From Gemmatimonadota bacterium (GTDB taxonomy: Bacteria > Gemmatimonadota > Gemmatimonadetes > Palauibacterales > Palauibacteraceae), in the NCBI GenBank assembly GCA_029262175.1, contig JAJCZV010000068.1:1-42188 (forward strand): a stretch of DNA of 42,188 nt, written 5' to 3'. Below the pieces are notes generated by a model. It saw nothing but the letters and a program-made list of their open reading frames with translations. It did not search any database and had not been told where the DNA came from. Shown here piece by piece: positions 36,447-42,188 of this stretch. Numbering within the stretch: position 1 is the first letter of the stretch; every line of letters starts with the position of its first letter. The translations under genes were made by a program, and so were the position numbers.

Positions 36447-37454
36447 GTGACCGATACCGTCAAAAAGGTCCTGCTGGGAGAGGCGCTCACGGCCGTCGAG
36501 GCCGAGGCCGCGTTCGACCGCTTCATGAACGGCCATGCGTCTCCCGTCGAGATGACGGCGATCCTGAGTGCGCTCAAGATGCGCGGCGAAAAGGGCAGCG
36601 AACTCGCCGGCGGCGTGCGCGCCCTTCGCAAGGCGATGATTCCGCTCGAACTCGACAGCGATCATCTCGTCGATACGTGTGGGACCGGCGGTGGCGGGCT
36701 GACCACCTTCAACATCTCTACCGCCGCCGCCATCGTCGCGGTCGGGGCCGGCGCGCGGATCGCGAAGCACGGGAACCGCTCCTTTACCTCGAAGTGTGGG
36801 AGCGCGGACGTGCTGGAAGAGTTGGGCGTTCCGATCCAGCTCGACCCGATCGCAGAGAAAGCGATGTTCGAGCGAACCGGGTTCGTGTTCATGTTCGCAC
36901 CGGCGCATCATCCTGCCATGCGTCATGTCGGACCGATCCGAGTGGAGCTCGGCGTGACCACGATCATGAATCTTCTCGGACCGCTCGCGAACCCGGCCAG
37001 CGTGCGACGTCAGGTCGTCGGCGTCGCCAGCCCCGAACTGCTGCCACTCGTGTCCGACGCCATCATCGAGCTCGGACATGCGCGCGCGCTCGTGGTTCAC
37101 GGCGCGCCGGGGCTGGATGAACTCAGTCCCCTCGGTCCGACGACGGCGATTCAAATCGAGGACGGTCACGCAGAATCGCTCGAGATCTTGCCGTCCGATT
37201 TCGGGTGGCCGGTCTATGCCCCCGAAGACCTCGCGGGTGGCGAGCCCAAAGAGAACGCGGAGCGGGTCAAACGCGTGATCGTTGGCGAAGACGATGGAGG
37301 CGGACGGGCCGCCGTCGTCCTCAACGCGGCGGCCGCGATATGGGCCGCCGGAATCGCGGACAGCTTGGAGGACGGAGTGACCCGGGCGAATGAGTCCATC
37401 GATGGGGGTAGGGCAGCTTCCACGCTAGAGGCCCTACGGACTTTTAATCCGTAG
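36447..37454 (+). CDS. trpD: Anthranilate phosphoribosyltransferase, ending inside a tRNA-like sequence
   Basis: 335 residues. The PRPP/anthranilate site shows DTCGTGGGGLTTFNIST (77-93), KHGNRSFTSKCGSADVLE and FAPAHHPAMRHVGPIR, and the C-terminal half keeps NLLGPLANPA. It transfers phosphoribose to anthranilate in tryptophan synthesis; no other trp gene is near. The C-terminus LEALRTFNP has family-like length, yet its last codons and TAG stop are the anticodon arm of a tRNA-Lys-like sequence (37436-37482). The 3' end may therefore have been rebuilt by recombination. Start is a GTG at 36447. Confidence 0.94.
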   Translation: MTDTVKKVLLGEALTAVEAEAAFDRFMNGHASPVEMTAILSALKMRGEKGSELAGGVRALRKAMIPLELDSDHLVDTCGTGGGGLTTFNISTAAAIVAVGAGARIAKHGNRSFTSKCGSADVLEELGVPIQLDPIAEKAMFERTGFVFMFAPAHHPAMRHVGPIRVELGVTTIMNLLGPLANPASVRRQVVGVASPELLPLVSDAIIELGHARALVVHGAPGLDELSPLGPTTAIQIEDGHAESLEILPSDFGWPVYAPEDLAGGEPKENAERVKRVIVGEDDGGGRAAVVLNAAAAIWAAGIADSLEDGVTRANESIDGGRAASTLEALRTFNP

Positions 37455-37482
37455 GTCGTGGGTTCGACCCCCAGCCCGGTCG
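37436..37482 (+). repeat. tRNA-Lys(UUU) 3' half (tRNA-derived attachment-site remnant), copy A
   Basis: Reads as tRNA positions 27-73: anticodon stem ACGGA/TCCGT (extendable to 8 pairs), loop CTTTTAA with anticodon TTT, variable loop AGGTC, T-arm GTGGG-TTCGACC-CCCAG and acceptor strand CCCGGTC. The T-stem has one bad outer pair (G-G). No 5' half matches: the seven bases where the acceptor should be pair at only three positions, and the D-loop would be oversized and lack GG. The 5' part overlaps trpD coding sequence. It is therefore a half, not a gene. Confidence 0.7.
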
Positions 37483-37688
37483 GTCCTTCCAACGCCGAGG
37501 CAGCTTTGCCGGTCCCTGGGACACGATGTCTCGTGCCTCGTCGACCGGGAGATCTGCCTACCCCGCCGGGTGTCGCTTAGCCGCGCGGCGAACGGCGCTA
37601 TGCCGCCCCTCCCCTCTCCCCGGCTGACACGTTGCACGAAGTGCCGGCACCCCGCGGTGCTTGGAGACTCAGCTGGAGGTTAGAGAAG

Positions 37689-38049
37689 ATGACGACCCCG
37701 AATCCGACGAACCCAACTTCTGACGTACCGGGCAGCGGCGGCGCCGGCGACTCGGCCGTGGAGGACCACCCGACCCTCTCGGGTGTCGCCCGGGCCGGCG
37801 GTGCGCTTGTCTGCGGCCTGCCCGCGTCAGATGACGATCTCTTCGCCGACCACTTCGTGTTTCACTATTACAATCGGCAGCTGCGAGTTGGTCGTCGCCC
37901 ACGTCGTCAACAGCCTGAGTACGCAGGGCACGGCCCTTCAATTCGATGCGGTCGTGGTGTGGAGGGTCGTCGATGGTCAGGTCTTGGAGGCGTGGGACAT
38001 ACCGGCTGTGAACACCGCGCACCGTCAGTCGGCGATCGATCGCGCTTGA
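37689..38049 (+). pseudogene. Broken SnoaL-like (NTF2-fold) gene with internal deletion and frameshift
   Basis: GGAGG at 37675-37679 precedes an ATG at 37689. The first frame encodes DDDLFADHFVFHYYNRQL, a typical SnoaL-like start. Near 37883 the coding continues in another frame as ELVVAHVVNSLSTQG, then VVVWRVVDGQVLEAWDIPAVN, the family's C-terminal half, stopping at 38049. Roughly 40-50 family residues between the halves are missing. An open frame continues to 38195 but is arginine-rich noise. An inactive remnant is the simplest reading; a sequencing error alone would not explain the missing segment. Confidence 0.7.
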
Positions 38050-38191
38050 GGACCCACGTGTCGGCGGCTGGCCACGTGCTATCTGGCCGAGGGCTGCGAG
38101 CTTCTCAGCGCCAAGGCGCGACGGAGCGCGCACCGAACCTCTGTGCGGTAGGTAAGAATGCGATACGACAACTAGTACATAAAGCAGGGGG

Positions 38192-38884
38192 ATGAATCAT
38201 ATGAAAACGATTCAGACGATACTTTCTCGGCTCATCTGGAAGGAAAACAAAAAGTTTACGCGCGAGGTTCTAACAGGCAGACTCCGGAGCCGGGAGGAAC
38301 CCCGAAAAGGCAGGTTCATGCCGTCAGATGTTGGCCGCATCCTCGACCGGGCACAACGCAATGTCGATGATTTGCAGTCATCCATGGTGGCGCAAGAAAA
38401 CTGGGCCAATTTCCGTATGGTTTTCTTAGGCCTTACTCATTTGGCGATCTACCGCGCTCTGCTGAACGAAGGGACAAAGAAAGATTACGCGATAGATTTA
38501 ATCGGTGATATTGCTTGGAAACCTGTGACTGAGAGCCGGAGAACCAGGATTGGCAAGTTTATCATTCGTCGGATCACCGGTGATCCCCATAAGCAACTGG
38601 GGATGCAACTGCGCTTTCTTGGCCGAGTTGCGACGAGTCCCCCGGGCTATGAAAGCGAGTTTTCATCCGATTCAGATACTCATTATTGGAACTTCTACCG
38701 CTGCCCGCCCTTGGAGTTTTATCGCACACAGGGAGAGGAAGCACTGGAGATGTTCAGGAAGACGTGGTGCGAATTTGATTTTGCTACTGCCGAATGGATG
38801 GCGAAAGGAGTTAAGTATGAGCGACCGCACACCCTTTCAGAGGGAGATGATGTCTGTGACATGAGATGGCACGTGGTTCGTTAA
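38192..38884 (+). CDS. L-2-amino-thiazoline-4-carboxylic acid hydrolase family protein
   Basis: 230 residues (227 if the ATG at 38201, better spaced from GGGGG, is used). The C-terminal GDDVCDMRWHV, with a cysteine and aspartate, is the hallmark of the ATC hydrolase family, and the region DFATAEWMAKGVKYERP is also typical. Members hydrolyse 2-amino-thiazoline-4-carboxylate to cysteine derivatives or act in sulfur metabolism; many are of unknown role. Base composition is visibly more AT-rich than the surrounding genes (runs such as aaaacaaaaagttta), which suggests transfer from elsewhere. It lies between two tRNA-half copies. Confidence 0.75.
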   Translation: MNHMKTIQTILSRLIWKENKKFTREVLTGRLRSREEPRKGRFMPSDVGRILDRAQRNVDDLQSSMVAQENWANFRMVFLGLTHLAIYRALLNEGTKKDYAIDLIGDIAWKPVTESRRTRIGKFIIRRITGDPHKQLGMQLRFLGRVATSPPGYESEFSSDSDTHYWNFYRCPPLEFYRTQGEEALEMFRKTWCEFDFATAEWMAKGVKYERPHTLSEGDDVCDMRWHVVR

Positions 38885-39183
38885 AAGCACTTGAGTGGAA
38901 CTTCAGAAAGAACCAAGGTCGCATCATGATTATCGGCGGCGGTTCCGAGCGGATGGAGGCGGCAGAATCGGTGTGCATCCGAACGGACCCCGGAACTATC
39001 GGGCTGTTTTGAGGTCGCCTTTTGATCCGTCGGTCGTAGCTCGATGCCCACCCCGGTCACTTCCTATCTCCTCGTGCTTGCAGCCCAACGGTCGCACCGA
39101 CCGGTTGACGGCGGCGCCTGGGCCGCGTGACACTGACGGACGCGAACGCAGAAGCCCGCCATCTCCGGCTTCCACGTCTTCAG
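38885..39183. other. Spacer after the ATC hydrolase gene
   Basis: I see no convincing gene. A 28-codon open frame from 38926 has no recognisable relative. The stretch includes tRNA-half copy C at 39017-39059. The remainder returns to the high GC of the chromosome. Confidence 0.5.
39017..39059 (+). repeat. Diverged second tRNA-Lys 3' half, copy C
   Basis: Aligned with copy A from 37439 it matches at about 34 of 43 positions with one one-base gap. It keeps the CTTTT anticodon-loop start, ATCCGT, GGTCGT, the TCGA of the T-loop, CCCA and CCCGGTC. Too degraded to fold as a tRNA. It lies in the same orientation as copy A, about 1.6 kb downstream. Confidence 0.6.
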
Positions 39184-40209
39184 ATGGAGCCTCGTGTCGT
39201 GTCGATTAAAGCCCGGACGTTCAAGCAACTCGTGGTCTGTGCCGCGATGGCCGGCGCTCAGCAGGGGGCCGCGGCGCAGGAAGTCGTCGTGATCGAGACG
39301 ACCGTGGGCGAGATCGCCGTCGCGCTCGACTCGGACCGAGCCCCCAGAACCGCGTCCAACTTCCTCCAGTACGTCGACGCCGGGCTGTACACGGGCGGCA
39401 GCTTTTACCGGACGGTTCGACAGGACAACCAGCCAGACAACGACATCCGGATCGAGGTGATCCAGGGAGGTCTCGGCACCGAACGGCGCGAAGATCGCTT
39501 CGATCCGATCGCGATGGAGGCGACGGACGACACGGGCCTGCGCCACCTCGATGGGACGATCTCGATGGCACGGGGAGACCCGGACTCGGCGAGCAGCGAG
39601 TTTTTCATCTGCGTCGGCGATCAGCCCGAGCTCGATGAGAGCGGCGAGCGGAACCCCGATGGACGGGGCTTCGCAGCATTCGGCCGTGTCGTCCAGGGGA
39701 TGGACGTTGTGCGCGAGATCCACCGTCGCGCGACGCACGAGCAACGCCTCGTGGCACCGATTCGCATCCTCGAGGTGCGACGCACCGCGGACGTCGCCGC
39801 GCCCTCACCGCCTTCCGCCGTGGCCGGGTTCGACCCCGAGGCCCACGTGGCGGCCTGGGTTCGGATGTGGGGTACGTACGATCTGGATCTCGTACGCGCG
39901 CTGTTTCTTCCCGATGCCCGCGTCACCTACCTGTCGTCCGAACGCGAAGGTCTCATCGAGGGCTTCGACGCGCTGATCCCGCACCATGAAGGGTTCGGGT
40001 TCGTCTCTGGCGGTCTGAGCCCGGAGTCCGAGCTTTGGGTCGAGGACGTAGCGGGAACGTCGCTAGGTAACTCGGCCGTCGTAACGGGCGTGTGGTTCTT
40101 CGGTGATCGCGCCGAGCGTGATGCGGCGGGGCGCGGTCCAATGACGGTGGTCTATACGCTCTACGGCGACGAATACCGTATTGCGCACATGCACTTTGCG
40201 AACTACTGA
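39184..40209 (+). CDS. Secreted cyclophilin-type peptidyl-prolyl isomerase fused to an NTF2/SnoaL-like domain
   Basis: About 341 residues. A signal peptide (QLVVCAAMAGAQQGAAAQE) leads to a cyclophilin domain (about 32-200) with VVIETTVGEIAVALD, APRTASNFLQYVDAGLY, QGGLG, GTISMARGD, SSEFFICVGDQP and FAAFGRVVQGMDVV. After a proline/alanine linker, residues 215-341 form an NTF2/DUF4440-like domain (HVAAWVRMWGTYDLDLVRALF, GVWFFGD, VYTLYGDEYRIAHMH). The catalytic arginine region of cyclophilin is partly altered (IEVIQGG instead of FxIQGG). The isomerase would act in the periplasm. The combination is uncommon to my knowledge. Start is ATG 39184 or GTG 39199. Confidence 0.82.
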   Translation: MEPRVVSIKARTFKQLVVCAAMAGAQQGAAAQEVVVIETTVGEIAVALDSDRAPRTASNFLQYVDAGLYTGGSFYRTVRQDNQPDNDIRIEVIQGGLGTERREDRFDPIAMEATDDTGLRHLDGTISMARGDPDSASSEFFICVGDQPELDESGERNPDGRGFAAFGRVVQGMDVVREIHRRATHEQRLVAPIRILEVRRTADVAAPSPPSAVAGFDPEAHVAAWVRMWGTYDLDLVRALFLPDARVTYLSSEREGLIEGFDALIPHHEGFGFVSGGLSPESELWVEDVAGTSLGNSAVVTGVWFFGDRAERDAAGRGPMTVVYTLYGDEYRIAHMHFANY

Positions 40210-40258
40210 GGAGACGCCATTTGGGGCTGTTTGCGAGGTGCCCCCAAAAGAAGTGGAA

Positions 40259-40285
40259 GTTGTGGGTTCGATCCCCACCCCGGTG
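40259..40285 (+). repeat. tRNA T-arm and acceptor remnant, copy B
   Basis: GTGGG-TTCGATC-CCCAC forms a perfect T-arm (40262-40278), followed by CCCGGTG. No matching anticodon arm, D-arm or 5' acceptor is found upstream. It resembles copies A and C in the shared CCCA/CCCGGT part but lacks their anticodon segment. Confidence 0.5.
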
Positions 40286-40427
40286 ATTCCACGCGTCTAT
40301 CGCGCAGCCTCCGAGCGATGCCGATCCAGGACCTCGACGAAGCTTGGTTCCGGGTCGGTCCTAACGGGTATCCGTCGTGAGTCGTGAACTCGACATTGCA
40401 CGACATTCCCCCCAACGATAGGCCGAA

Positions 40428-41165
40428 ATGAAGAAGGCTCCTTGGCTCCGCGTGTTCGTGGAGGGCACGGTGATCGTCGGTTCCATCCTCCTGGCGTTCG
40501 GGATCGAAGCTTGGTGGGATGGAAGGGGTGAGGCCCAACGGCGGTCGGTGCTCATATCCGGTCTGGTCGCTGACTTCGCTGAGGCGGAGGCGGAACTCGA
40601 TGGTGCGATGGACGCGCACGACCTCGTCCAGAACGCGACGGCGCGCTGGCTCCGGCTAGCACGGTCGACCTCTCCCTCGCCCGACCTTACAGCAGTCGCT
40701 GACTCCCTTATTAGTCAAATGCTCTTTACCGGACAGTTCGATCCTCCGCGCGGAAGCATTGAGGCCCTCCTCAACGCCGGAGACATCTCTGTCCTCGCTG
40801 ATGCGGAATTGGGCGAAATGCTGACTGCGTGGCCGGCTCAGGTCGCGGCATTTTCCGAGCGCGAGCAGAACGCTATCAACGTGTATCACGCCTGGGTCAT
40901 CCCGTACCTCATGTCAGCGGACGTGCCGATTGCCGACCTGACGTGGTATCCGCACGGACTCGGACTCGAACTCGGGCCCGAATTCGAATTCCCGGTCGAG
41001 CCTCGTCACACTCAGGGGTATTCGCTGCTCTCGGACGTGGGGTGGGAGAGTGCTGTTTCAATGCTGTGGTGGGCCCAACACGACGTTCGTGAAGAAGAGC
41101 GCTCACTCCGCGAGGACCTGATCGAGATCCGCCGACTATTGCAGGCTGACGGAGAAAATCGGTAG
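40428..41165 (+). CDS. Single-pass membrane protein of unknown function
   Basis: 245 residues. One N-terminal membrane helix (FVEGTVIVGSILLAFGIEAWW) is followed by a mainly helical, charged domain rich in E, A, D and L, ending with a probable coiled region (EEERSLREDLIEIRRLLQA). The pattern 'short basic start, ILLAF.IEAWWD, helical domain' is a recurrent uncharacterised family, close in style to DUF6090. No catalytic motif is visible. It stands alone, 218 bases after the cyclophilin fusion. Confidence 0.6.
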   Translation: MKKAPWLRVFVEGTVIVGSILLAFGIEAWWDGRGEAQRRSVLISGLVADFAEAEAELDGAMDAHDLVQNATARWLRLARSTSPSPDLTAVADSLISQMLFTGQFDPPRGSIEALLNAGDISVLADAELGEMLTAWPAQVAAFSEREQNAINVYHAWVIPYLMSADVPIADLTWYPHGLGLELGPEFEFPVEPRHTQGYSLLSDVGWESAVSMLWWAQHDVREEERSLREDLIEIRRLLQADGENR

Positions 41166-41282
41166 TAGTCTGGTGCTTAGCGGCGAGGGGGAGTGGTGAA
41201 GCCCTCTGAGGGCGAGTCTCCGTCACCGCATACATTGGTATCCCCGAGCCCCACGGCCCTCTACCGACCGAGGCGACCCTCC

Positions 41283-41771
41283 ATGATCCGACGCGCACCG
41301 ATCCGGCTGTTCCTCACGCTGCTCGCCCTCGCGCCGCTCCCGGCACACGCCCAGGTGACCGCCGAACTCGACGCCCTGTGGGCCCGCGTGGCTCAGTCCG
41401 TGGCCACCGGTGACCCTGACCTCTACCTATCCACCTACCACCCCGACGCGATCTTCGTCTCGGCGCGGCGGGGGGTCACGCGTACGGTCGCCGAAGACGT
41501 CGAGGCCAACCGGGCGGCATGGAGCGACACCCGCGAGGGCCGGGCGGTCCGAAGCGTCGAGTTCCGCTTCACGAAACGACTGCACAGCGAGACCTCGGCC
41601 CATGAGGTGGGGATCTTCCGGTACGCCTCCACGGAAGCGGACGGGTCCACGCCCGTGGCCCTGATCCACTTCGAGGCGGCCCTCGTCAAAAAGGACGGCG
41701 TCTGGCTACAACTCCTGGAACTGCAGACGTCGGACGCGACCGAAGCGGAGTGGGCGGCGGCGGCCGGCTAG
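41283..41771 (+). CDS. Secreted NTF2-like (DUF4440/SnoaL) protein
   Basis: About 162 residues from the ATG at 41283; an earlier in-frame GTG at 41193 adds no signal-like sequence. A signal peptide (LFLTLLALAPLPAHAQ) precedes an NTF2-fold domain: LDALWARVAQSVATGDPDLYLSTYHPDAIFVSARRG is the usual helix-helix-strand start, and HFEAALVKKDGVWLQLLELQ the last strands. Such proteins bind small ligands or act as accessory domains; no function can be assigned. It is convergent with the next gene, 26 bases away. Confidence 0.72.
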   Translation: MIRRAPIRLFLTLLALAPLPAHAQVTAELDALWARVAQSVATGDPDLYLSTYHPDAIFVSARRGVTRTVAEDVEANRAAWSDTREGRAVRSVEFRFTKRLHSETSAHEVGIFRYASTEADGSTPVALIHFEAALVKKDGVWLQLLELQTSDATEAEWAAAAG

Positions 41772-41797
41772 CGGACCGGTGGCTCATCGACGACGCG

Positions 41798-42188
41798 CTA
41801 GTACCGCCAGCTCGTCAGATCCGCGCCAGGCGGGTGGTTGTCGAGCATCCGCCCCAGCATGAGCGGCGTGTACATCTGGATGTACCGCAGACGGCTTATG
41901 GCGTTGGGTTGATCGTGGTCGCCGTTCCAGCAGTGCTCGTCGCGAGCTCCGTAGTCTACCACTCCGCCGTAGTAGGGATTCGTGGTGCTCTCTAGGAACT
42001 CTTCCGTGAGGTAGACGGCGTTGTTCAAGTAGTAGTTGTCCATCTCGCCGACATAGATATGCAGCTTGCCCTCGAGCTTTGGACCGAGCGCCTCCCAATC
42101 CCTTCGGAGGATATAGCTGAGGTCGTAGTTCTCTTTCCAAAACTCGGCGACCTCGTGATCGATCTCACCCGTGCGCTTGTCCCAGATC
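41798..42188 (-). CDS. C-terminal part of an esterase-like alpha/beta hydrolase (5' end outside window)
   Basis: The frame is open to the window edge, giving 129 residues of the C-terminal end. It contains LEGKLHIYVGEMDNYYLNN, HCWNGDHDQPN with a possible catalytic histidine, and ends GADLTSWRY. The 'hydrolase core strand, GExDxYYLN, ..HCW..., SRLRY' arrangement recalls putative secreted esterases of Gemmatimonadota and Planctomycetes, but the nucleophile region is not in the window, so this is a cautious call. Confidence 0.5.
   Translation of the reverse strand, partial: IWDKRTGEIDHEVAEFWKENYDLSYILRRDWEALGPKLEGKLHIYVGEMDNYYLNNAVYLTEEFLESTTNPYYGGVVDYGARDEHCWNGDHDQPNAISRLRYIQMYTPLMLGRMLDNHPPGADLTSWRY

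Noticed and set aside
37402..37482. Complete tRNA-Lys(TTT) gene
   Set aside because: The anticodon and T arms are good, and TA plus GGGC/GCCC mimic the D-stem, but the acceptor pairs at only three of seven positions, the D-loop would be 16 bases without GG, and the 5' part is conserved trpD coding sequence.
37632..38195. 187-codon open frame as an intact gene
   Set aside because: Only residues up to about HYYNRQL look like a real family; the rest is arginine-rich noise, while the family's second half is readable in another frame. Treated as a pseudogene.
1..42188. CRISPR array, insertion sequence, integrase or phage genes
   Set aside because: Looked for regularly spaced repeats and for transposase or integrase motifs and saw none; mobility is inferred only from tRNA halves and composition.

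Overview
The window is high-GC, densely coded bacterial chromosome: short gaps, many ATGA/GTGA stop-start overlaps and frequent GTG/TTG starts. An Oar-like TonB-dependent receptor, several lipoproteins and outer-membrane proteins, MacA/MacB-type exporter parts and a probable M14-peptidase tail point to a diderm. Together they look most like the Gemmatimonadota. That assignment is an inference from gene style; there is no rRNA or marker tree here.

Layout. Positions 1-4365 (+): end of a probable secreted M14-type peptidase, a membrane-anchored metallophosphoesterase, a secreted beta-sandwich protein, a MOSC protein, a lipoprotein alpha/beta hydrolase and a gamma-glutamylcyclotransferase-like protein. 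mazG runs the other way and overlaps the last of these tail to tail. Positions 5303-9339 (+): alr, cdd, then a translationally coupled lipoprotein and beta-barrel of unknown role. A hydrolase (-) is followed by miaB, a LapA-like protein, comEC and fbp (+), ending at 15506.

Positions 15503-36421 are all on the minus strand. In transcription order: truA; an HtrA-type protease; the de novo purine cluster purB-purC-purS-purQ-purL-purF, with a 5'-nucleotidase lipoprotein directly behind purF; a MacA-like adaptor with two MacB-like permeases but no ATPase; adenosine deaminase; a TonB-dependent receptor with a clear terminator; and nicotinate phosphoribosyltransferase. Purine synthesis, nucleotide dephosphorylation, adenosine deamination and NAD salvage therefore sit on one strand, which suggests combined synthesis and scavenging of nucleotides.

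Positions 36447-42188 are accessory in character. trpD ends inside the 3' half of a tRNA-Lys(UUU)-like sequence, and a diverged copy of that half lies about 1.6 kb further on. Between the copies are a broken SnoaL-like gene and an AT-richer gene of the L-2-amino-thiazoline-4-carboxylic acid hydrolase family. This looks like the scar of tRNA-directed integration with no integrase left. Beyond it lie a secreted cyclophilin fused to an NTF2-like domain, another tRNA T-arm remnant, a single-pass membrane protein, a secreted NTF2-like protein and a cut-off esterase-like gene (-).

The most unusual items are the tRNA-half-flanked islet, the cyclophilin-NTF2 fusion, the ATPase-less exporter set, the nucleotidase behind purF, and a nested palindrome plus 17-base tandem repeats between purB and the HtrA gene. 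I saw no CRISPR array, rRNA, insertion sequence or complete tRNA gene.
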